Below, piece by piece: positions 1 through 5,163 of a DNA stretch of 5,163 bases. The stretch comes from Pseudomonadota bacterium (GTDB taxonomy: Bacteria > Pseudomonadota > Alphaproteobacteria > Acetobacterales > Acetobacteraceae). Location: positions 1-5,163 of the forward strand of contig JAEWCI010000266.1 in the NCBI GenBank assembly GCA_023390705.1, written 5' to 3'. The notes under the pieces are model-generated. The model was not told where the DNA came from. It did no database searches and worked only from the letters and a program-made list of their open reading frames with translations. A program made the translations under genes and the position numbers. Each line of letters begins with the position of its first letter. Positions within the stretch are counted from its first letter, which is position 1.

Positions 1-206
1 CCCCTGCCGCCACCCCGGCGCCCGTCCTGGCGCGGTTGGGCGCTGCCCTGCGCACCGCCACGGAGGATGCCGCGCTGCGCGCCCGCCTGGCCGAGCATGG
101 CGTGGTGGTGCAGACCGGCGACGCCGCCGTGCTGCGGCGCACGCTGGAGGAGGACAGCGCCATGTGGGGCCGGCTGATCCGCGAGGCCAATATCAGACCC
201 GATTGA
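1..206 (+). CDS. Bug/TctC-family tripartite tricarboxylate transporter substrate-binding protein, C-terminal end (5' truncated by window edge)
   Basis: Only the last 67 codons are present, read from position 3 to the TGA at 204-206. What is seen: a PAPVLARL stretch, then alternating helices with TEDAALRARLAEHG, then a final helix ending WGRLIREANIRPD. This order (a Pxxvxxrl helix, 'D..lrarL...G', then a closing 'W..lI.e..I..d') is typical of the C-terminal lobe of Bug receptors, the periplasmic solute-binding proteins related to TctC. Family knowledge: these proteins bind carboxylates or other small organic solutes in the periplasm and either pass them to a TctAB-type membrane complex or act as orphan sensors. 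The ligand cannot be read from this fragment, because the binding residues lie in the missing part. A hairpin follows the stop directly, suggesting that transcription may end there rather than continue into the acyl-CoA ligase 211 bases downstream. The family call is fairly secure for so short a piece; another periplasmic binding protein family is the main alternative. Confidence 0.82.
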   Translation, partial: PAATPAPVLARLGAALRTATEDAALRARLAEHGVVVQTGDAAVLRRTLEEDSAMWGRLIREANIRPD

Positions 207-249
207 GCCTGCCGGGCCGCGGCCGGGTACGGCTTGCCGCCGGCCAGGC
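207..249 (+). terminator. Hairpin directly after the Bug gene, possible terminator
   Basis: The stem starts at the first base after the TGA. Bases 207-211 and 212-215 pair with 245-249 and 240-243, nine pairs with one bulged C at 244. Inside the loop, GCCG (222-225) can pair with CGGC (230-233) around a GGTA loop. No run of T follows, so this is not a classical intrinsic terminator. It may slow polymerase or protect the 3' end. In DNA this rich in GC some stems arise by chance, so the call is tentative. Confidence 0.35.
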
Positions 250-268
250 GCGCACGACATGATGCAGG

Positions 269-323
269 CTGGAGCGGATCGCGGGCGGGCGTGAAAACCC
301 GGGACCGCGAATCCGCTCGGCAG
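269..323. repeat. Intergenic inverted repeat, hairpin 1 of a related pair
   Basis: The left arm GAGCGGATCGCGG (272-284) is the reverse complement of the right arm CCGCGAATCCGCTC (305-318) apart from one extra A, giving 13 pairs with one bulge. CTG (269-271) and CAG (321-323) extend the stem outside a two-base bulge, and CGGG (286-289) pairs with CCCG (298-301) inside, leaving the eight-base loop CGTGAAAA. The stem core AGCGGATTCGCG (from the right arm) resembles the core of hairpin 2, 12 bases further on. It has no T-tract and no visible coding potential. It could be a REP-like dispersed palindrome, a structured leader, or a protein-binding site. The pairing is seen directly; the role is unknown. 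Confidence 0.6.
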
Positions 324-330
324 ACAATGG

Positions 331-376
331 CCTATAGCGGTTTGCGCGTTCAGGATGAAACGCAAACCGCTGTAGG
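331..376. repeat. Intergenic inverted repeat, hairpin 2 of a related pair, upstream of the acyl-CoA ligase
   Basis: The arms at 331-346 (CCTATAGCGGTTTGCG) and 361-376 match as reverse complements at 15 of 16 positions; the exception, T335 against G372, still allows a G-U pair in RNA. The interior continues the fold: TTCA (349-352) pairs with TGAA (356-359) around a GGA triloop, leaving only CG on one side and A on the other unpaired. The whole 46-base segment is therefore nearly one continuous hairpin. It ends 41 bases before the ligase ATG and is followed by GGAAG, not T residues, so a terminator is unlikely. A dispersed palindromic repeat or a 5' leader structure are the main options. An arm match this long is hard to ascribe to chance. 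Confidence 0.75.
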
Positions 377-417
377 GAAGCGCCGCGCCAAGGCGTGGAG
401 AGGGAGAACGTCGCACC

Positions 418-2058
418 ATGTTTGGCCTGATGCAGGATCGTCCCCTGCTGATCTCCTCCATCCTCGAACACGCGGCGCGCTGCCACCGCCAGGCGCGGAT
501 CGTCAGCGCCCGGCCGGATGGCTCCCTGGCGAGCCACACCTGGCCGGAGATCGCCGCCCGCGCCGCGCAGCTCGCCCATGGCCTCACCGCCCGCGGCGTG
601 CAACAGGGCGAGCGCATCGCCACCCTGGCCTGGAACGACCACCGCCACCTGGAGATCTATTACGGCGTCTCCTCCATGGGGGCCGTGATGCACACGGTGA
701 ACCCGCGGCTGTTCCCCGACCAGATCGCCTTCATCCTGGCCGATGCCGCCGATACCCATCTCTTCGTTGATCCCACCCTGCTGCCGGTGGTGGAGAACCT
801 GGCGGAACGCCTGCCCGCCAGCCTGCGCGCGGTGGGGGTGATGGGCGGGGCGGAGGCGCTGCCGGCCGAAACCCCGCTGCACGGCAAGGTGGAGCTGCTG
901 GCGCAGGAGAGCCTGCTGGAAGGCCGGCCGGAAGGCTTCGACTGGCCGCTGCTGGACGAGCGCGCGGCCTCCTCGCTCTGCTACACCTCCGGCACCACGG
1001 GGGAGCCGAAGGGCGTGCTCTACAGCCACCGCTCCACCGTGCTGCACGCCATGGCGACGCTGCAGCGGGACTGCTTCAACATCGGCGCCGCCGATGTGGT
1101 GATGCCGGTGGTGCCGATGTTCCATGTGAATGCCTGGGGCATTCCCTATGGCACGGCGATGGCGGGGGCTTCCCTGGTGCTGCCCGGGCCGAAGCTGGAC
1201 CCGGCCAGCCTGCACCGGCTGATCGAGGAATGCGGCGTCACCTTCTCGGCCGGGGTGCCGACCATCTGGGCCGCGCTGCTGCAATGGCTGCGCGCCGATC
1301 CCGGGCGGCGCTTCACCGCGCCGCCGCGCCTGGTGGTCGGCGGCACCGCGCTGCCGCAGGCGATCAATGCCGGATTCCTGAAGGAATACGGCGTCCGCAT
1401 CATGCATGCCTGGGGCATGACCGAAACCAGCCCGCTGGGCGCCACGAATGTGCGCAAGGCGGAGAATGCCGGCTGGGACGACGACCGCTTCCTGGACTAC
1501 TCCCGCAAGCAGGGGCGGGCGCTGTTCGGCATCGAGTGGAAGGCGGTGGATGCCGAGGGGCGGGAGATCGCGCATGACGGCATCGCCTTCGGCGAGCTGC
1601 TGGTGCGCGGCCCCTGGGTGGCCAGCGCCTATTTCAACCGCCAGGGCGATGCCGCCTTCACCGCGGATGGCTGGTTCCGCACCGGCGACGTGGTGACCAT
1701 AGACGAACTCGGCAACATGGAGATCATCGACCGGGCCAAGGATGTCATCAAGTCCGGCGGCGAGTGGATTTCCTCCATCACGCTGGAGAACCTCATCATG
1801 GGCCATCCCAAGGTGCAGGAAGCGGCGGTGATCGCCATGCACCACAGCAAATGGGACGAACGCCCGCTGCTGCTGGTGCAGCCGAAACCCGGGGAGCAGC
1901 CGACCGCCGAGGAGATCCTTGCCTTCTATGAAGGCAAGGTGGCGAAGTGGTGGATTCCCGATGCGGTGGAGTTCGTGGACCAGTTGCCGCACACCGCCAC
2001 CGGCAAATTGTGGAAGGCGGAGCTGAAGAAGTCCTATCGCGACCGCAGCGCGGGATAG
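418..2058 (+). CDS. Acyl-CoA ligase (AMP-forming), AlkK/DmdB-like medium- or long-chain fatty acid-CoA ligase
   Basis: A complete 546-residue member of the adenylate-forming (ANL) superfamily, which makes an acyl-AMP and then an acyl-CoA in the cytoplasm. Motifs seen: the phosphate-binding loop YTSGTTGEPKG (189-199), the HAWGMTETSP adenine/acyl region (330-339), WFRTGD with the ribose-binding Asp (419-424), the hinge DRAKDVIKSGGEW (438-450), and the C-terminal PHTATGK with the predicted catalytic Lys530. The N-terminal LMQDRPLLISSILEHA and the HTVNPRLFPDQI stretch (92-103) are typical of the AlkK/DmdB branch, which activates medium-chain fatty acids or methylmercaptopropionate; length also fits. 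I cannot choose the substrate from sequence. The ATG at 418 is favoured because GGAGAGGGAG (397-406) lies 11 bases upstream and family members begin at this point; Met5 is a weaker alternative. The gene stands alone between two solute-receptor genes, without other beta-oxidation genes in view. No frameshift or missing core motif is seen. Confidence 0.95.
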   Translation: MFGLMQDRPLLISSILEHAARCHRQARIVSARPDGSLASHTWPEIAARAAQLAHGLTARGVQQGERIATLAWNDHRHLEIYYGVSSMGAVMHTVNPRLFPDQIAFILADAADTHLFVDPTLLPVVENLAERLPASLRAVGVMGGAEALPAETPLHGKVELLAQESLLEGRPEGFDWPLLDERAASSLCYTSGTTGEPKGVLYSHRSTVLHAMATLQRDCFNIGAADVVMPVVPMFHVNAWGIPYGTAMAGASLVLPGPKLDPASLHRLIEECGVTFSAGVPTIWAALLQWLRADPGRRFTAPPRLVVGGTALPQAINAGFLKEYGVRIMHAWGMTETSPLGATNVRKAENAGWDDDRFLDYSRKQGRALFGIEWKAVDAEGREIAHDGIAFGELLVRGPWVASAYFNRQGDAAFTADGWFRTGDVVTIDELGNMEIIDRAKDVIKSGGEWISSITLENLIMGHPKVQEAAVIAMHHSKWDERPLLLVQPKPGEQPTAEEILAFYEGKVAKWWIPDAVEFVDQLPHTATGKLWKAELKKSYRDRSAG

Positions 2059-2063
2059 GGCGG

Positions 2064-2096
2064 GCCGCCGGGCGGGGCGGATCGTCGCCGGGCGGC
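2064..2096 (+). terminator. GC-rich hairpin after the ligase gene, weak terminator candidate
   Basis: Starting five bases past the ligase TAG, GCCGCC (2064-2069) pairs with GGCGGC (2091-2096). After one G-G mismatch, GGCG (2071-2074) pairs with CGCC (2086-2089), with an 11-base loop. The following bases TTCTG give only a poor T-tract. The ten-base sequence CGCCGGGCGG also occurs twice as a direct repeat, at 2066-2075 and 2086-2095. Position supports a 3'-end structure; composition makes chance pairing quite possible. Confidence 0.35.
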
Positions 2097-2147
2097 TTCT
2101 GCCCCGGCCGCTGCACGCCGCCTGGGCAGGGCTGCCCGCGATTTGCC

Positions 2148-2174
2148 CAATCAGTGTCTCGCGAGATCGGATTG
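2148..2174. promoter_or_regulatory. Interrupted dyad upstream of the ABC receptor gene, possible operator
   Basis: A perfect ten-base palindrome TCTCGCGAGA (2157-2166) is flanked by a second inverted pair, CAATC (2148-2152) and GATTG (2170-2174), with AGTG and TCG as spacers. The whole element is nearly symmetric about 2161 and ends 79 bases before the receptor ATG, a reasonable location for a regulator-binding site. The region is somewhat less GC-rich than its surroundings. No convincing -35/-10 pair could be placed nearby, and no regulator gene lies in the window, so the role is inference. Confidence 0.35.
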
Positions 2175-2240
2175 CGCGCTGCCGGTATGTTCCCGCCGGC
2201 CGCGGCCATGGTCTAGCCTTCCGGTCCAGGGAGTTGGATC

Positions 2241-2245
2241 GGGAG
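2241..2245 (+). promoter_or_regulatory. Ribosome binding site fixing the receptor start at 2254
   Basis: GGGAG lies eight bases before the ATG at 2254. It selects this start over an in-frame TTG at 2143, which would add 37 residues without signal-peptide character ahead of a clear signal peptide. Confidence 0.7.
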
Positions 2246-2253
2246 ACAGACCC

Positions 2254-3867
2254 ATGCACGCATTCCGCCGGCCATTGGCCGCAGCCGCGATGCTGGTGGC
2301 CGCCTGCGGCCTTGCCGCACCTGCCACGGCGCAGCAGAAGGTGCTGCGCATCGCGATGACGGCCGCCGATGTGCCGACCACCTCCGGCATGCCCAACAAC
2401 GGCTTCGAGGGCATGCGCTTCCTCGGCTACCCCGTCTTCGAAAGCCTGGTGCTGTGGGAGCTGGGCAGCAACCAGCAGCTTGCCGGGCTGCGGCCGGGCC
2501 TCGCCGAGCGCTGGGAACAGGATGCCGCCGACCCGAGGAAATGGGTCTTCCATCTGCGCCGCGGCGTGCAGTTCCACGACGGCACGCCCTTCAACGCGGA
2601 TGCGGTGGTCTGGAACCTGGACCGCTTCTTCCGCAATGACAGCCCGCAATTCGATGCCGCGGGCAGCGCCATCGTCCGCGGCCGCATCCCGGTGCTGGAA
2701 AGCTACCGCAAGATAGACGACAACACGGTGGAGATGACCACGACACGGCCAGTTTCCTACTGGCCCAACCTGGTGGTCTATATCCTCGTCACCTCGCCGA
2801 ATTCCTTCGAGCAGGCGGGGCGCGACTGGGCGCGCGCCGCGTCGCTGCCGCCGGCCGGCACCGGGCCCTTCCGCCTCTCGCGCTTCGTGCCGCGCCAGTT
2901 GGCCGAGCTTTCGCGCCATGACGGCTACTGGAATGCCGAGGGCCGCGCCCGGCTGGACCGGGTGGTGCTGCTGCCGATGCCGGAAGCGAATACCCGCCTG
3001 GCCGCGCTGCGCAGCAACCAGGTGGACTGGGTCGAGGTGCCGCCGCCGGATGCCATCCCCAGCCTGCGCCAGGCGGGCTTCCAGATCGTCACCGGCAGCT
3101 ATCCGCATGTCTGGCCCTGGGTCTTCGCCACCGGCCGCCCCGGCAGCCCGGTGGCGGATATGCGGGTGCGCCAGGCGCTGAACTACTGCTTCGACCGCGA
3201 CGGCATGGTGCAATTGCTGAACGGCACGGCGGAGCCTTCGGTCGGCTTCCTCAAGGCAAATGACCCGAATTTCGGCAACCCGCAGCACCGCTACCGGCTG
3301 GACCCCGCGCGCGGCCGCGCCCTGCTGGCCGAGGCCGGCTACAACGCCCAGCGGCCGCTGCGCTTGAAGGTGGGCATTTCCACCAGCGGCTCCAGCCAGA
3401 TGCTGCCGCTGCCGATGAACGAATACCTGCAGCAATCCCTGAAGGAGAATTGCGGCGTGGATGTCGCCTTCGAGGTGGTGGAGTGGAACACGCTGCTCGC
3501 CGGCCTGCGCTTCGAACCGACCCAGCCGCAATGGCTGGGGGCGGACGCGCTGAACATCAGCCTCTACTCATCCGACCCCTCGGCCATGGCGCGCTGGTTC
3601 CTGTCCGCCAATTTCTCGCCGCGCGGCTCCAATTCCGGCCACTGGCGGGATGAGCGCTTCGACGCCGCCTTCGCCGCGCTGGAGACGGAACGCGACCCCG
3701 CCGCCGTGGCCCAGCGCCTGCGCGAGGCGCATGAGCGGCTGGTGGACAACCCGCCCTGGCTGTGGATCGTGCACGACCTGAACCCGCGGGCGATGAGCCG
3801 CCGGGTTCGCAATTTCGTCAGCCCGCAAAGCTGGTTCATCGATCTCACGCGGGTGGACATGCAGTAA
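2254..3867 (+). CDS. ABC transporter substrate-binding protein, family 5 (DppA/OppA-like), exported
   Basis: A 537-residue solute receptor expected in the periplasm, where it would deliver a peptide or other solute to an ABC importer. Seen: a signal peptide with RR at 5-6, a hydrophobic core and an APATA|QQ cleavage site after residue 26. The family 5 signature region KWVFHLRRGVQFHDGTPF spans 96-113 and continues NADAVVWNLDRF; GTGPF is at 202-206, and VRQALNYCFDRD lies at 305-316 in the second lobe. Length is normal for the family. The start at 2254 has GGGAG eight bases upstream. VAAC at 15-18 is also a passable lipobox, so lipid anchoring at Cys18 is an alternative to signal peptidase I. 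No permease or ATPase gene follows: the next gene is a small lipoprotein and then a convergent gene, so this is an orphan receptor within the window. Family 5 ligands range from peptides to nickel, sugars and opines; the ligand here is not predictable. A dyad upstream may regulate it. Confidence 0.94.
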   Translation: MHAFRRPLAAAAMLVAACGLAAPATAQQKVLRIAMTAADVPTTSGMPNNGFEGMRFLGYPVFESLVLWELGSNQQLAGLRPGLAERWEQDAADPRKWVFHLRRGVQFHDGTPFNADAVVWNLDRFFRNDSPQFDAAGSAIVRGRIPVLESYRKIDDNTVEMTTTRPVSYWPNLVVYILVTSPNSFEQAGRDWARAASLPPAGTGPFRLSRFVPRQLAELSRHDGYWNAEGRARLDRVVLLPMPEANTRLAALRSNQVDWVEVPPPDAIPSLRQAGFQIVTGSYPHVWPWVFATGRPGSPVADMRVRQALNYCFDRDGMVQLLNGTAEPSVGFLKANDPNFGNPQHRYRLDPARGRALLAEAGYNAQRPLRLKVGISTSGSSQMLPLPMNEYLQQSLKENCGVDVAFEVVEWNTLLAGLRFEPTQPQWLGADALNISLYSSDPSAMARWFLSANFSPRGSNSGHWRDERFDAAFAALETERDPAAVAQRLREAHERLVDNPPWLWIVHDLNPRAMSRRVRNFVSPQSWFIDLTRVDMQ

Positions 3868-3909
3868 CGGGCACCCATCTGGCATGGGCAAGTGAGGAGT
3901 ATTGCCCGT
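3867..3909 (+). promoter_or_regulatory. Inverted repeat spanning the gap to the small lipoprotein, may cover its start codon
   Basis: ACGGGCA (3867-3873) is the exact reverse complement of TGCCCGT (3903-3909), which includes the first two bases of the preferred GTG start at 3908. Enclosed in it is a second hairpin, CCCAT (3874-3878) with ATGGG (3884-3888), loop CTGGC. The Shine-Dalgarno sequence 3894-3899 sits in the remaining single-stranded part. The fold could limit initiation on the small lipoprotein or mark the end of the receptor transcript. It lacks a T-tract. The pairing is seen; the function is inferred. Confidence 0.35.
3894..3899 (+). promoter_or_regulatory. Ribosome binding site deciding the GTG start of the small lipoprotein
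   Basis: GAGGAG is eight bases before the GTG at 3908 but only two bases before the in-frame TTG at 3902. The spacing favours GTG. An in-frame TGA at 3893-3895 rules out any longer upstream extension. Confidence 0.6.
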
Positions 3910-4102
3910 GCCACCTGCATTGCCCCTGCTGCTGGGCCTGGCCCTGGTGCTTTCCGCCTGCGGCCCGGATGGGCTGATCCGCCCGGGCGGCCGCTATTCC
4001 GGCGTGCCAGACACCACGGTGGGGGACTGGCGGCAGCCGGCGGGCAGCATCTCCACCGGCGGCCGCATCAGCCTGGACCGCGAACGCCCGCCGCGGCTGT
4101 AG
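3908..4102 (+). CDS. Small predicted lipoprotein, 64 residues, unknown function
   Basis: I do not recognise this protein. From the GTG at 3908 it reads as a hydrophobic leader MPPALPLLLGLALVLSAC with a good lipobox LSAC, so Cys18 should be lipidated and the mature chain would be about 47 residues. The mature part begins GPDG, so Asp is at +4 rather than the inner-membrane retention position +2; outer-membrane location is a guess. The rest is rich in Gly, Arg and Pro (for example IRPGGRYSGVPDT, then GDWRQPAG, and the end RERPPRL), with no second membrane segment and no known domain. Unusually, the leader has no Lys or Arg before its hydrophobic core with either possible start (GTG 3908 or TTG 3902). 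It follows the family 5 receptor by 40 bases on the same strand, so co-transcription is plausible. The ribosome site and lipobox argue that it is real; conservation would settle it. Confidence 0.65.
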   Translation: MPPALPLLLGLALVLSACGPDGLIRPGGRYSGVPDTTVGDWRQPAGSISTGGRISLDRERPPRL

Positions 4103-4133
4103 GCGACTGCCGCGGCGAGGGTGGAAGCTCGAC

Positions 4134-4175
4134 CGGCGCATGATGGACAGCGCTGCGGGACTCGCAGCCGCGCCG
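4134..4175. terminator. Hairpin between convergent genes, possible bidirectional terminator
   Basis: GCTGCG (4152-4157) pairs perfectly with CGCAGC (4163-4168) around a GGACT loop. CGGCGC (4134-4139) can pair with GCGCCG (4170-4175) as an outer stem that stops one base short of the neighbouring gene's stop codon. The 73-base gap between two converging genes is where a shared terminator is expected. Neither side has a T-tract, so strength is doubtful. Confidence 0.35.
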
Positions 4176-5163
4176 TCAGCCGCCCGGCACGCCCTGGGTG
4201 TTCACGTAAAGCGCATAGAGCGACCTGCTGGCGGCCATGAACAGCCGGTTCCGGTGCCGCCCGCCGAAATCCAGGTTGGCGCAGCGTTCCGGCAGGCGGA
4301 TATGGCCTATCGGCGCGCCGTCCTTGTTGATGATGCGGACGCCGTCCAGCTCCTCGCGCCCCATGCCCCAGCCGCACCAGAGATTGCCGTCCACGTCCAC
4401 CCGGAAGCCGTCCGGCGTCTCGCCTTCCCGCCCCTGGTAGAAGATGCGGCCGCTGGCAAGCCGGCCGCTGCTGCCATCCACGTCGAAGGCACGGATCACG
4501 CGCGGCGTCACCCCGGCCTCGACGACGTAGAGCTTCGATTCGTCCGGGCTGAAGGCCAGGCCGTTGGGGCGGTTGACCTCGCCGGTCGCGACCGTGATCT
4601 GCCCGGTCCGGGCATCCACCCGGTAGATGCTGGTCGGCAGTTCCGGCTCCGCCATCTCGCCTTCGTAGAAGCCGAGGATGCCGAAGGGCGGGTCGGTGAA
4701 CCAGATGGAGCCGTCGCTCTTCACCACCACGTCGTTGGGCGCGTTCAGCCGCTTGCCCTCGAAGCGGTCGGCGATGACGGTGATGCTGCCATCGGGTTCC
4801 GTGCGGGTCACCCGCCGGGTCAGGTGCTCGCAGGTGATGAGCCGGCCCTGGCGGTCGCGCGTATTGCCGTTGCTGTTGTTGGCGGGGTTGCGGAACACGT
4901 CCACCCGGCCATTGCTTTCATGCCAGCGCAGCATCCGGTTGTTGGGGATATCGGACCAGATCAGGCAGCGCTGATCGCCGAACCAGGCCGGCCCCTCGCT
5001 CCAGCGCGCGCCGGTCCACAGCCGCTCCACCCCGGCCAGCAGCAGGCGGTAGCGGTTGAAGGAAGGGTCCAGCACCTGCACGGCGGGGTCCGGATAGCGT
5101 TCCACCGGCTGGGCCAGGGCGGGGGCGGCGAGCGGGGCATGCAGGGCGGCGCCGAGCATCCCG
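4176..5163 (-). CDS. Exported SMP-30/gluconolactonase/LRE-family beta-propeller hydrolase (5' end beyond window)
   Basis: A minus-strand gene with its stop at 4176-4178 and an open frame to the right edge. Counting from the only Met near the edge (5157-5159), 327 residues are visible. Family knowledge: six-bladed propellers of this group bind a divalent metal and hydrolyse lactones or related esters. Candidate metal ligands can be placed: Glu55 in SEGPAWF, Asn199 in NRPNGLAFSPDE and Asp250 in TPDGFRVDVDGNLW; NAPNDVVVKSDGSIWFTDP (139-157) supplies the usual Asn-Asp substrate-side motif. The chain starts with a hydrophobic, alanine-rich segment ending ALA|QP, a signal peptidase I site, so the protein is probably periplasmic. 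That segment lacks a basic n-region from Met1, so the real start is most likely a few to a dozen or so codons beyond the window. It converges on the small lipoprotein gene with a 73-base gap and probably belongs to another transcription unit. The substrate is not known; many members are only called gluconolactonase by similarity. Confidence 0.92.
   Translation of the reverse strand, partial: GMLGAALHAPLAAPALAQPVERYPDPAVQVLDPSFNRYRLLLAGVERLWTGARWSEGPAWFGDQRCLIWSDIPNNRMLRWHESNGRVDVFRNPANNSNGNTRDRQGRLITCEHLTRRVTRTEPDGSITVIADRFEGKRLNAPNDVVVKSDGSIWFTDPPFGILGFYEGEMAEPELPTSIYRVDARTGQITVATGEVNRPNGLAFSPDESKLYVVEAGVTPRVIRAFDVDGSSGRLASGRIFYQGREGETPDGFRVDVDGNLWCGWGMGREELDGVRIINKDGAPIGHIRLPERCANLDFGGRHRNRLFMAASRSLYALYVNTQGVPGG

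Noticed and set aside
2198..2207. Ten-base palindrome GGCCGCGGCC, also present at 215-224
   Set aside because: Short all-G/C palindromes are expected by chance at this composition, and neither copy has further symmetry or a consistent position relative to a gene.
2143..2220. Possible sigma-70 type promoter elements (TTGCCC at 2143, TATGTT at 2186, TAGCCT at 2214)
   Set aside because: No pair has acceptable spacing together with acceptable matches to both boxes, so no promoter is annotated.
2143..2253. In-frame extension of the receptor gene to a TTG at 2143
   Set aside because: It would put 37 residues with no signal character in front of a clear signal peptide, and the ATG at 2254 has a good ribosome binding site.
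193..3531. A minus-strand open frame of over 1,100 codons running opposite the ligase and the receptor genes
   Set aside because: It lies in codon register with both plus-strand genes, which share the same frame. Antisense stops would need sense TTA, CTA or TCA codons, which are rare at this GC content; the frame ends near the TCA codon at 3568-3570. The translation is low-complexity, rich in Arg, Gly, Ala and His, with no recognisable domain, while the plus-strand products have clear family motifs.
3892..4143. Alternative overlapping plus-strand frame across the small lipoprotein region (83 codons)
   Set aside because: It has no well-placed ribosome binding site and no lipobox or domain; the translation looks like a frame-shifted GC-rich shadow of the lipoprotein gene.
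1..5163. Search for tRNA/rRNA genes, CRISPR arrays, insertion sequences, attachment sites and defence or toxin-antitoxin genes
   Set aside because: No spaced direct repeats, transposase motifs, tRNA-like cloverleaf or related coding motifs were seen on either strand. The window looks like ordinary metabolic and transport DNA.

Overview
The window is very GC-rich (roughly 70% by eye), with codons ending mostly in G or C. It carries a Bug-type solute receptor, a family 5 ABC solute receptor and an exported SMP-30-like hydrolase. This mix fits an alphaproteobacterium of the Acetobacteraceae (Roseomonas-like) or a similar high-GC proteobacterium. The assignment rests on composition and gene style only, because there is no rRNA or other marker gene here.

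Layout. Positions 1-206 hold the 3' end of a Bug/TctC-type periplasmic substrate-binding protein on the plus strand. A 211-base gap (207-417) follows and contains three predicted hairpins: one directly behind the stop codon, then two hairpins with related stem sequences (269-323 and 331-376). Positions 418-2058 encode a complete 546-residue acyl-CoA ligase of the AlkK/DmdB type. A 195-base gap (2059-2253) holds a GC-rich hairpin and an interrupted dyad that could be an operator. Positions 2254-3867 encode a 537-residue exported family 5 (DppA/OppA-like) ABC substrate-binding protein. Forty bases later there is a small predicted lipoprotein of unknown function (3908-4102, GTG start). A convergent minus-strand gene runs from 4176 to beyond the right edge and encodes an exported SMP-30/gluconolactonase-type beta-propeller; its true start lies outside the window.

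How they may work together. The plausible theme is capture and activation of organic acids or other small nutrients. Bug receptors commonly bind carboxylates, the ligase would turn a carboxylic acid into its CoA thioester, and the family 5 receptor would capture a peptide or other solute. No permease or ATPase gene lies next to the family 5 receptor, so its transporter partner must be elsewhere. The linkage between these genes is inferred from position only.

I see no new multi-gene system. The points most worth a second look are the paired related hairpins in front of the ligase, the small lipoprotein downstream of the orphan receptor together with the fold that could cover its start, and the dyad upstream of the receptor gene. 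No tRNA, rRNA, CRISPR array, transposase or phage gene is visible.
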